From NCBI GenBank assembly GCA_030428825.1, contig JAUIEL010000115.1, forward strand, positions 1 through 12,950: a DNA stretch of 12,950 bases, in the 5' to 3' direction. Source of the DNA: a bacterium. Its GTDB lineage: Bacteria > Planctomycetota > B15-G4 > JADJEK01. The notes below the pieces were generated by a model that saw nothing but the letters and a program-made list of their open reading frames with translations, made no database searches and was not told the DNA's origin. Numbering within the stretch: the stretch's first letter is position 1; the number at the start of each line of letters is the position of its first letter. This document shows positions 1-6,143 of the stretch, one piece after another. Both the position numbers and the translations under genes were made by a program.

Positions 1-20
1 AGGAGGAGAGCGAGCCCGAC

Positions 21-461
21 TTGGCCCACGTCCTCTGGATCCCGGTCCCCGTGCTCCTGGTCGCCGCCTACGTCGATTGGCGGACGCACCGGGTGTGGGA
101 CGGCCACGCGCTGCTGCTCTTCGGTTGCGCCGCGCTCTTCTGCGTCACCGGCTGGACCGCCGTGGGCTGGCTCGGAGCGGGCTCCGGCGCCCTCGTCGGC
201 CTCGCCGTCGGCGCGCTGGCGCACCGCCTCCTCGACCTCGGCGGCGGGGACGTCGGCCTGCTGGGCGGGGTCGGGGCGATCCTCGGGGTGGAGCCGCTCC
301 TCGTCTGCCTCTTCTTCACCGCCGTCTTCGGGGGCGTCCTCGCGGCGGTCGCGTGGCGCCGCGGCGAGCGCGAGGTCGCGTACGTCCCCGCGATCGCGGC
401 GGGTTACCTGGCGGTGCTCGTCGTGCTGGCCGTCGCGGTGGACGGGGCGGGAAACCGTTGA
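21..461 (+). CDS. tadV: Prepilin peptidase, TadV/CpaA type (A24 aspartic protease)
   Basis: Inner-membrane aspartic peptidase expected to cut the leaders of the Flp pilin and the TadE/TadG pseudopilins on their cytoplasmic side. The 146-residue product is almost entirely hydrophobic helices, the usual size for the short peptidases that lack the methylase domain. The two catalytic aspartates are visible. D19 lies in VDWRTHRVWD, the place of the family's D-x-R-x-x-x-I-P-N motif. D77 lies in GGGDVGLLGG, the place of GxGDxKL. The late segment VAYVPAIAAGYL matches the family's (I/V)PYxPAIAxG region. Oddities are Trp-Asp in place of Pro-Asn and Gly in place of the usual Lys after the second Asp. 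The start is taken as TTG at 21, with AGGAGG at 1-6 as a rather distant ribosome site. The frame stays open to the window edge, so the gene could begin further upstream. It is first in the tad locus as seen here. Confidence 0.85.
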   Translation: MAHVLWIPVPVLLVAAYVDWRTHRVWDGHALLLFGCAALFCVTGWTAVGWLGAGSGALVGLAVGALAHRLLDLGGGDVGLLGGVGAILGVEPLLVCLFFTAVFGGVLAAVAWRRGEREVAYVPAIAAGYLAVLVVLAVAVDGAGNR

Positions 462-493
462 CCCCTGGCGATTCTTGGGATACGAAGAGAGGC

Positions 494-952
494 GTGCAGA
501 TCTCGACTCGACACGCTCGACGTCCCGATCGACGGCGGCCCTCTCACCTGTGGCTCGCCGCCCTGGTGGTGTTCGGTCACCTCTTCGCGGTGTTCCACGC
601 CGCGTCGACCGAGCACGTGTACTGTGCCGACGACCGGGCCATGGAGCACGCGGGTGAGGCGCACGCCGACCATTGCCACGGCGTGGCGGCGTCGTCCGGC
701 GCCTTGGAACACGACCACGTGCATGGCGCCCCGGCGGAGGATCGGCCGGACGACGCGCCGGCCGACGAGCACGACGGCTGCGACCTCGTCCTCGCGTCGC
801 CGGCCGCCGATCGGCCCGTCCTCGACGCCGCCCCGGCCACCGCTCCGACGGTCGCGATCGCGGTCGTCGAGCCGGCCGCCCACGACCACCTCCCGCCGTC
901 CTCCCGGCGCTACCTCCTCGCGCCGAAGACCTCTCCTCCCGTCGTCGGCTGA
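494..952 (+). CDS. His/Cys-rich exported protein of unknown function
   Basis: I do not recognise this protein. The 152 residues begin with an Arg-rich stretch and a hydrophobic segment (about residues 19-37) that looks like a signal peptide or a single membrane anchor. An acidic, Ala/Pro/Asp-rich outer part follows, with about a dozen His and three Cys (C44, C61, C96). Clusters include HADHCHG at 57-63 and EHDHVHG at 72-78. It ends in YLLAPKTSPP. This layout recalls small His-rich exported proteins of the DUF2946 kind, but I cannot confirm membership. The composition suggests periplasmic metal binding, which is inference. GTG at 494 is chosen because GAAGAGAGG lies just before it and it gives a clean signal sequence. 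TTG at 458, overlapping the stop of the preceding gene, is the alternative. It lies 32 bases after tadV and 126 before the sigma factor, codirectional with both. The frame has the G/C third-position bias of its neighbours, so I regard it as a real gene. Confidence 0.7.
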   Translation: MQISTRHARRPDRRRPSHLWLAALVVFGHLFAVFHAASTEHVYCADDRAMEHAGEAHADHCHGVAASSGALEHDHVHGAPAEDRPDDAPADEHDGCDLVLASPAADRPVLDAAPATAPTVAIAVVEPAAHDHLPPSSRRYLLAPKTSPPVVG

Positions 953-1078
953 CCCCGTGGTCGCCCGACGTCTCGCTCGGTAGAGGAGCTCCGTCTCGAT
1001 CACGGGTCGAACCCCCGGTCGCATCCGCGGCCGGGTCGCGCCGGAGACGGCGACGCCCCTCGATCGAGTGACGGAGAG

Positions 1079-1615
1079 ATGATCCAGACGGAAGCGGTCC
1101 GACCGCACCTCCACCCCCATTCCTGTGCGTTCGGCGACGCCGTGTCGCCGCACCTCGACCGCATGTTCCGCGCTGCTCGGCGGATCGTCCCGAGCGACGA
1201 CCTCGCGTGGGACGCGGTCCAGACCACCCTGTTCCGCCTCTGGCGCTCCGACGCGGACGTCGCCTCCGGCCATTCGTGCGGCGTGCTGATCCACGTCGTC
1301 CGGCTCGTCAGCCTCGAGGTGATCCGCCGCGAGCGCCGGCGGGAGGGGCACGAGTCGAGGGCCGCGCTCGACGAGGCGATCGCCGCCGACGCGTCGACCG
1401 ACCTGGAGGCCGGCGAGCTCCGGGCCGAACTCGAGCGCCTGATCGAGTCGCTCCCGGACGAGTGCCGCGAGGTGACGCTGCGTCGCGTCGGCCGCGGCGA
1501 CGACTACGCGCGCCTCGCGGAGGATCTCGACATCCCGCTCGGGACGGTCCGCTCGCGCCTTCATCGGGCCCGCCGCCTGCTCGCGGCGCGGCTCGAGGAA
1601 TCGAGCGCCGCATGA
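1079..1615 (+). CDS. ECF-type sigma-70 family RNA polymerase sigma factor
   Basis: A 178-residue group 4 (ECF) sigma factor expected to direct RNA polymerase to a small promoter set. Region 2 spans about residues 24-90: a helix from SPHLDRMF, then DLAWDAVQTTLFRLW matching the core-binding D-x-x-Q-x-x-F-x-x-x-W pattern, then IHVVRLVSLEVIRRERRR in the -10 recognition region. Region 4 spans about 122-172, with LPDECREV and the helix-turn-helix DLDIPLGTVRSRLHRARR. No other domain is present and no anti-sigma gene lies beside it. The N-terminus is unusual, with H10, H12, H14 and C16 close together, and a second His-Ser-Cys at 65-67. ATG 1079 follows ACGGAGAG. The stop overlaps the secretin ATG (ATGA at 1612-1615), so the two are probably co-translated. 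It may control the tad operon, itself, or unlinked targets; the sequence does not say which. Confidence 0.9.
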   Translation: MIQTEAVRPHLHPHSCAFGDAVSPHLDRMFRAARRIVPSDDLAWDAVQTTLFRLWRSDADVASGHSCGVLIHVVRLVSLEVIRRERRREGHESRAALDEAIAADASTDLEAGELRAELERLIESLPDECREVTLRRVGRGDDYARLAEDLDIPLGTVRSRLHRARRLLAARLEESSAA

Positions 1616-3543
1616 GGCCCCCGGGCTCGCGAACGCTCGCCGCCCTGCTGCTCGTCGTGGCGACGGCGGCGGCGCAGGAACGGACCGAGCCGCGCGAGGT
1701 CCTCGAGATCCTCGAGGGGCACCACGCCCGGCTCTCGTTCGAGCGGAGCGTCGACCGCGTCGCGGTCGGCAACCCCGAGGTGCTCGACGACGAGGTGGTG
1801 GTGCTGAGCGATCGCGAGGTCCTCCTCCTCGGCCGTTCGACCGGACGGACCACGCTCATGGTCTGGTTCGAGGACGGCGGCGTCGAGACGCGGGCGGTGA
1901 CCGTCCAGCGGGACTACACCGCGCTCGAGGCGGTGCTGCGGCGCATCGATCCGGACGTCCGGCTCGCGGTCGCGCCCGACCGGGACGCCCTCGTGTTGTC
2001 CGGCCGCGTGCCCGACCAGCGGACGCGCCTCGCCGCCGTCCGGGCGGCGGAGAGCTACCTCCGCGCCGGCTCGACCGACGGCGGCGGACCTCCGATCGTC
2101 GGCGAGGACGGCGTGATGGTGACGGCGGCGGCGTCCCGGTCGACCGGGTCGGTGATCGATCTCCTCACCGTCGAGCGACTCCCGGACCCGATCGAGCGGC
2201 GCGTCGAGGCGGCGCTCGGAGCGGTCGGGATGGGCGGGGTGACGGTCCATCGGTTCCTGCACGGCGACCTGCCGGACGACGAGCGCGACCTGTTCGTCCT
2301 GACCGGCGAGGTGGGCGACCAGTCGAAGCTGACGCGGTCGCTCCAGATCGCGGGGCGGCTGGTCACCGGGGACGTCGTCCGCGCCGAGGACGTCCGAGTC
2401 GTCTCCGACGAGTCGGGCGGACTGACGGGCGGAGAGGAACTCGGGGGTTCGACGGGGTCGAACTTCGGCCGCGGGATCGGCGGCGGCGCGAGCGGATCGG
2501 GGCTGTTCGGCAGCGCGAACGCGGTGGGGCAGCTCGGGAACCGCCTCGGCGTGAACCTCGCCCGCGCGAAGGCGGTCTCGGTCGCCGGCGGGCGGATCCT
2601 GTCGTTCGTCGAGGTGAGCGACCTCCCGCAGGTCCGCGTCGACATCCGTTTCTACGAGGTGAACCGGACGGATCTCCTCTCGTACTCCCCCGAGTTCGCG
2701 ATCCTCGCGTCCGACTTCGCCCAGCCGTCCCTGAACCCGGCGGCCGGGGCGACGGCGGTGCAGGGGGCCTCGGCCGCGCGCGTCGGCGCGTCGGGGGACG
2801 ACGTCCAGAACGTGCTGTCGTTCCTGGCGGACGGCTTCGGGCAGCAGAGCCAGATCTCCGCCGGCGGCCTGGCGATCGACGTCGCGCTCCGGTGGCTCGA
2901 GTCGCGCGGCCTCGCGCGGAACCTGTCCGGACCGTCGATCACCGTGCTGTCGGGAGAGCGGGCGCTCTTCCAGGTCGGCGGCGAGGTGCCGATCCCCGAG
3001 AGCTTCTCGCCCGCGTTCGGCACGCCGGACGCCGCGACCGGGGTGACGCCGGGGGTGTTCAGCTCCGTCCGCTTCCGCCCGTTCGGCGTCCAGCTCGGCG
3101 TCCGTCCGTTGGTCGGCGACGGGGACTTCGTCACGCTCGATCTCGTCACGCAGGTCGCGCGGCCCGACGCGGACCTCACCACCGTGATCCGCGAGACGAC
3201 GGGGACCAGCACGCTGTCGACGGCGTTCGAGACGCGGTCCCTCCGGACCAGCGCGCGGCTCGGCGACGGCGAGTCGCTGGTCCTCGGCGGCCTGATCCAG
3301 CGGCGACACTCCGACGACGCCTCGTACGCGCCGTGGTTCGAGTCGATCCCCCTGATCGGCTGGATGTTCAAGCGGTACGCGATCGAGGACGAGGACTCGG
3401 AGGTCGTCGTCGTGGTCCACCCGACGGTCGTGCGCGACCCGATCCCGGGCGTCGACCTCTGGACGTTCCCGGAGACCGGCGCGCTCGACTTCACCGCCGC
3501 CCCCGCGCCGAGATCGAGCGCGAGATCGGAGGATTCTCCGTGA
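1612..3543 (+). CDS. rcpA: Flp pilus secretin RcpA/CpaC
   Basis: Outer-membrane ring through which the Flp fibre leaves the cell; 643 residues, slightly above the usual size for the family. A signal peptide (about 1-22, ending ATAAAQ) is followed by the pilus N-terminal domain found in these secretins (about 32-98, with VDRVAVGNPEVLD and LLLGRSTGRTTLMVW). Two BON-like segments follow (about 101-152 and 195-265). A Gly/Ser-rich linker (about 269-305) leads to the C-terminal secretin core (about 425-608). Diagnostic core pieces are FQVGGEVPIPES, GVQLGVRPLVGDGDFVTLDL, LVLGGLIQRR and IPLIGWMFK. The ATG at 1612 is chosen, although the frame is open far upstream, because it starts the signal peptide, overlaps the sigma-factor stop as ATGA, and has GAGGAA at 1595-1600. 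The last 20 or so residues are a low-complexity Pro/Ala/Ser tail. Confidence 0.95.
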   Translation: MRPPGSRTLAALLLVVATAAAQERTEPREVLEILEGHHARLSFERSVDRVAVGNPEVLDDEVVVLSDREVLLLGRSTGRTTLMVWFEDGGVETRAVTVQRDYTALEAVLRRIDPDVRLAVAPDRDALVLSGRVPDQRTRLAAVRAAESYLRAGSTDGGGPPIVGEDGVMVTAAASRSTGSVIDLLTVERLPDPIERRVEAALGAVGMGGVTVHRFLHGDLPDDERDLFVLTGEVGDQSKLTRSLQIAGRLVTGDVVRAEDVRVVSDESGGLTGGEELGGSTGSNFGRGIGGGASGSGLFGSANAVGQLGNRLGVNLARAKAVSVAGGRILSFVEVSDLPQVRVDIRFYEVNRTDLLSYSPEFAILASDFAQPSLNPAAGATAVQGASAARVGASGDDVQNVLSFLADGFGQQSQISAGGLAIDVALRWLESRGLARNLSGPSITVLSGERALFQVGGEVPIPESFSPAFGTPDAATGVTPGVFSSVRFRPFGVQLGVRPLVGDGDFVTLDLVTQVARPDADLTTVIRETTGTSTLSTAFETRSLRTSARLGDGESLVLGGLIQRRHSDDASYAPWFESIPLIGWMFKRYAIEDEDSEVVVVVHPTVVRDPIPGVDLWTFPETGALDFTAAPAPRSSARSEDSP

Positions 3544-3548
3544 ACTTC

Positions 3549-3562
3549 GCCGCCCGAGCGGC
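3549..3562 (+). other. Short GC hairpin just after rcpA
   Basis: GCCGC pairs with GCGGC around a four-base loop, beginning six bases after the rcpA stop codon. Nearby CTTCGC (3545-3550) could alternatively pair with GCGAAG (about 3583-3588). No run of T follows, so a classic intrinsic terminator is not supported. It may be chance in such GC-rich DNA, or part of the leader structure ahead of flp. Confidence 0.3.
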
Positions 3563-3610
3563 ATTCCCTCGATGTGGGGGGCGCGAAGCCGCTCCCACGA
3601 ACCCACCCCC

Positions 3611-3635
3611 GCCGCGTCGTCGAGACGACCGCGGC
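3611..3635 (+). promoter_or_regulatory. Hairpin in the leader upstream of flp
   Basis: The left arm GCCGCGTCGTC (3611-3621) pairs with 3624-3635 in eleven base pairs with a single bulged C at 3630. The two central bases are unpaired, effectively giving a CGAG tetraloop. It sits about 45 bases before the flp start, inside the 137-base rcpA-flp gap. A less GC-rich stretch and a good ribosome site (AAGGA at 3669-3673, seven bases from ATG) follow. A 5' mRNA-stabilising stem, or a partial block to read-through from rcpA before a separate pilin promoter, are both possible. No convincing promoter was found. Confidence 0.4.
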
Positions 3636-3680
3636 GGACGAACCGAGACACCTGTTCTTTCCCAAGAGAAGGATTCGATC

Positions 3681-4016
3681 ATGAAGTTCCTCCAGAAGCG
3701 TCGCGGCGCGGCCCTCGTCGAGTACGGCCTCCTCATCGCCGGAGTGGCGCTCGTCGCCGCGGCGGCGGTGTCGATCTTCGGCCACAAGACCTCGGACATG
3801 ATGTCCGCGGTCGCGGCGGTCCTCCCCGGCGCGCACGCCGACGACAACGGTCCGATCGTCTCGGGCAAGATCATCGACACCACCACCGACGCCGAGGGGA
3901 ACATCATCCTCGACGTCCAGTCCGCGGCCGACGGGACCAACACCCTCGGCGACAACACCGGCCTGACGACTCCGGACCTCGGCGCGACGCTGGTCGTGGA
4001 GGCCGGCGAGGAGTAA
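3681..4016 (+). CDS. flp: Flp-type pilin with acidic C-terminal extension
   Basis: Major subunit of the Flp (type IVb) fibre. The 111-residue precursor starts with a short basic leader MKFLQKRRG. The predicted cut after G9 leaves a mature N-terminus of AALVEYGLLIAGVAL, with Glu at +5 and Tyr at +6, the hallmark of Flp pilins. One hydrophobic helix (about 10-33) and a short amphipathic part (to about 50) complete the standard pilin. Most Flp pilins stop near here. This one continues for about 57 residues with a dozen Asp/Glu and a single Lys, rich in Thr, Asn and Gly, which would be exposed on the fibre surface or fold as a small domain. The ATG has a well-spaced AAGGA. It is the only Flp-like gene in the window, flanked by gaps of 137 and 113 bases that carry hairpins, unlike the tight packing elsewhere in the operon. 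Confidence 0.93.
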   Translation: MKFLQKRRGAALVEYGLLIAGVALVAAAAVSIFGHKTSDMMSAVAAVLPGAHADDNGPIVSGKIIDTTTDAEGNIILDVQSAADGTNTLGDNTGLTTPDLGATLVVEAGEE

Positions 4017-4043
4017 CTCCCACGTCCCCTCCGCCGAGAAGCG

Positions 4044-4061
4044 CGCGTCCCGTCGGACGCG
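4044..4061 (+). promoter_or_regulatory. First hairpin after flp
   Basis: CGCGTCC (4044-4050) pairs perfectly with GGACGCG (4055-4061) around a CGTC loop. It begins 27 bases after the flp stop. No T-run follows. With the larger stem at 4071-4102 it forms a double hairpin at the 3' end of the pilin message. The likely role is protection of that end, or partial termination that lowers expression of the downstream machinery genes; this is inference. Confidence 0.5.
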
Positions 4062-4070
4062 GCCGGTACG

Positions 4071-4102
4071 GCGCTCCGATCGGGTCGGCCCGGTCGGAGT
4101 GC
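4071..4102 (+). promoter_or_regulatory. Long hairpin between flp and tadE
   Basis: Bases 4071-4084 pair with 4089-4102 in 14 consecutive pairs, two of them G-U, around a TCGG tetraloop. The core arms are CTCCGATCGGG and CCCGGTCGGAG. It lies 27 bases before the tadE ATG. The following bases (TTCTCCGCG) are only briefly pyrimidine-rich, so it is at best a weak or factor-assisted terminator. A role as attenuator or mRNA-end stabiliser that sets the pilin-to-machinery ratio fits its place. The GAGAAGC at 4036-4042 could instead pair with GCTTCTC at 4101-4107, an alternative fold overlapping both hairpins. Confidence 0.55.
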
Positions 4103-4129
4103 TTCTCCGCGTCTACGGGCGACGAGATC

Positions 4130-5062
4130 ATGGCCACGACACGACCGAATCGGCGACGACGAAACGACCGCGGCGCGGCGCTGATCGAGTTCGCGCTCGT
4201 GTCGCTCGTGCTGTACCTGCTGATCGGCGCGGTGATCGAGCTCGGGCGGGTCGTCTTCGCCGCCCAGCTCGCGCAGAGCGCGGCGCGGACCGCGGCGCGC
4301 GAGCTCGCGCTGGCGCCGCTGCCGGCCGATCTGACCCTCGCCGAGGCGCTCGCCGATCCGGTCGTCCGCACGACGATCTACGACGAGGACCTGCTCGTCC
4401 TCGACCTGGCCGCCCTCCCGGCGGACGTGCCGCTGGCGGACGTGGCGAGCCTCCTCCCGCCGGTCAATCGCATCCTCCTCCCGCTGATGATCTCGGACCG
4501 CGTCGGCGACGTCGAGATCCTCCGGTTCCCCGGCGCGCTGGTGTCGTCCGAGCTCGGCGGTCCCGTGTCGCCGCTCAACCCGACCGGGCTCACCGTCCGG
4601 GTGCCGCGGGTGCTCGAGCGGGACGGGAACGGCGTGGAGACGATCGACTTCGTCCGCGTGATCGAGGAGGTCCTCGCCGATCCCGCGGACCCGCTCTCCG
4701 GTCCGTTCAGCGTGGCGTCGAGCCTGATCGGGGACGGCGACCCGACGAACGACGCGCTCGTCGGCGTCGCGGCCGTGCGCGTGAACGTTCCGGTGCAGGC
4801 CGCCGCGCTCGGCGCGTACCGGACCGGACCGGACCCGTTCGCCCCGAACCTCGATCGCCCCGTCCTCGCGGACGACGACGGGGTGGTCGTGGTCGGCGAC
4901 GCGCCGGCCGGACTGTTCGCGGGCGAGAACATCACCTATTCCGGTCGGTACGGCCTGGGGCGTCAGTACGCGCTCGGCCGGGAGATCCGACCGTTTCGAA
5001 AGCTCGTCCGGGCCCAGGCCGTGTTCCGTCGCGAACGGTTCGCCGAGCAGGCCGCTCCCTGA
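4130..5062 (+). CDS. tadE: Large TadE-like pseudopilin
   Basis: Minor pseudopilin of the Flp system, needed for fibre assembly in characterised tad loci. The N-terminus has a basic leader ending DRG and a predicted cut after G15. The mature start AALIEFALVSLVLYLL carries Glu at +5, followed by one membrane helix (about 17-40) and AAQLAQSAARTAAREL, the typical TadE pattern. At 310 residues it is well above the usual 150-200. The extra length is a mostly uncharged or acidic outer region (about 60-275) in which I recognise no domain, ending in a basic stretch (ALGREIRPFRKLVRAQ). ATG 4130 is chosen because it directly precedes the basic leader; its ribosome site is weak (GACGAG). It lies 113 bases after flp and 61 before rcpC. 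An adhesin-like or structural role for the enlarged outer part is possible but unproven. Confidence 0.85.
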   Translation: MATTRPNRRRRNDRGAALIEFALVSLVLYLLIGAVIELGRVVFAAQLAQSAARTAARELALAPLPADLTLAEALADPVVRTTIYDEDLLVLDLAALPADVPLADVASLLPPVNRILLPLMISDRVGDVEILRFPGALVSSELGGPVSPLNPTGLTVRVPRVLERDGNGVETIDFVRVIEEVLADPADPLSGPFSVASSLIGDGDPTNDALVGVAAVRVNVPVQAAALGAYRTGPDPFAPNLDRPVLADDDGVVVVGDAPAGLFAGENITYSGRYGLGRQYALGREIRPFRKLVRAQAVFRRERFAEQAAP

Positions 5063-5123
5063 CCCGAGACAGTGACCACAACCGGATCGCACCGCCCGCA
5101 CGATCCACCCGAGGCGTTCCACC

Positions 5124-6143
5124 ATGCCGGCCATCACCCACTCCCGATCCCCGACCCGATCCCGGGCCGCGACCGTCACGTCGATCGTGCTGCTGATCGC
5201 GGCCGCCGTCGTCGTCGTCCACCTCGTCCGCGGCGGGGAGATCCCGCTCCCGTTCACGGACCGGACGCTCGCGCTCGCGCGCACCGAGGCGGTCGCCGCC
5301 GCGAAGCGCGACCCGATCGGGACCGTCGCGGTGCCGATCTCGGGACGGGAGATTCCGGCGTACGGAAAGGTCGTGCGGGAGGACCTGATCCATCCTCGCA
5401 CGGGGAAGATCGCGACCTACCCGATGCGGGAGGAAGCGATCCCCGAGAACGTCCTGACCGACATGAAGGACGTCCTCGGCCGCGTGCTGGCGAAGGACAA
5501 GCCGGCCGGGTACGTCTTCACCGAGTCGGACTTCCTGGAGAAGGGGACGCGCCCCGGGGTCACGGCCGGGATCCCCGCCGGCAAGCGCGCGTTCCGTTGC
5601 GACGTCTCCCGCATCAACGGGCTGTTCGGGCTGGCGCGGGGCGACCGGTTCGACCTCGTGTCGACGCAGCCGATCGACGGCAAGCCGGCGGAGACGCAGC
5701 TGAAGCGATTCGGCGGCGCGTATGGACCGGCGCTGGCGCTCGACGCGAGCTTCCGGAACCTGACGAAGCGCGCGACGGTCGACGTGCTGGTGCAGAACGG
5801 CGTGGTCGTCGAGCCCGTCGACACCCGCTCCGAGCCGGTCCGTTCGACGTCCCTCACCCGGGGGGCGGTCACGCGCACCCGGCCGGTGCAGGAGATCGTC
5901 ATCGCGATCGATCCGTCCGAGATCGCCCCGCTCACCGAGGCGCTCGCGCTCGACGCGGAGGTCACGGCGTGGGCCCGCTCCGGCCGTCCGGACGACCCGG
6001 CCGACAGCGTGACGCCTTCGCTCGTGCCGACGTCGCCGTTCGACGGGCCGGCGGGGGCGGGCATGAAGCTGGTCGAGACGATCGGCGGCTCCGCGCGACA
6101 GATCGTGCCGGTGCCGGTCGACGGAGCGGGGCGGAGCGGATGA
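5124..6143 (+). CDS. rcpC: Flp pilus assembly protein RcpC/CpaB
   Basis: Periplasmic, inner-membrane-anchored protein thought to work with the secretin. The 339 residues contain one N-terminal membrane helix (about 18-35). A SAF-like domain follows (about 68-137, beginning VAVPISGREIPAYGKVVREDL). The RcpC/CpaB family segment starts at about 148 with GIPAGKRAFRCDVSRINGL and FGLARGDRFDLVS, the usual 'x-GLxxxGDRVDV' signature. A further conserved strand is VQEIVIAIDPSEIAPLTEAL (about 255-274). The last 50 residues are Pro/Gly/Ser-rich and look unstructured. ATG 5124 has GAGG at 5111-5114. The end overlaps the tadG start as ATGA (6140-6143), indicating coupled translation. The family call is secure; its exact mechanical role is not settled in the family. 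Confidence 0.9.
   Translation: MPAITHSRSPTRSRAATVTSIVLLIAAAVVVVHLVRGGEIPLPFTDRTLALARTEAVAAAKRDPIGTVAVPISGREIPAYGKVVREDLIHPRTGKIATYPMREEAIPENVLTDMKDVLGRVLAKDKPAGYVFTESDFLEKGTRPGVTAGIPAGKRAFRCDVSRINGLFGLARGDRFDLVSTQPIDGKPAETQLKRFGGAYGPALALDASFRNLTKRATVDVLVQNGVVVEPVDTRSEPVRSTSLTRGAVTRTRPVQEIVIAIDPSEIAPLTEALALDAEVTAWARSGRPDDPADSVTPSLVPTSPFDGPAGAGMKLVETIGGSARQIVPVPVDGAGRSG

Noticed and set aside
77..493. Upstream extension of the His-rich gene through tadV
   Set aside because: The translation before 494 is an Arg/Gly/Pro-rich shadow of tadV. The signal sequence and ribosome site support a start at 494.
1009..1030. GAACC upstream of the sigma factor as an ECF -35 box for self-regulation
   Set aside because: A similar GAACC occurs at 3640-3644 before flp, but no matching -10 element at the right spacing is shared, and GAAC is too short to mean much alone.
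404..1564. Minus-strand frame opposite the His-rich and sigma-factor genes
   Set aside because: The forward genes account for this region. The reverse product has no recognisable motif and spans two real genes and a gap.
1561..3651. Long minus-strand frame opposite rcpA (about 696 codons)
   Set aside because: It is a shadow of the secretin gene, with Arg/Asp-rich composition, no domain and no plausible start context.
5063..5123. Possible small gene or promoter between tadE and rcpC
   Set aside because: Only 61 bases, with a ribosome site for rcpC but no convincing promoter, hairpin or coding frame.
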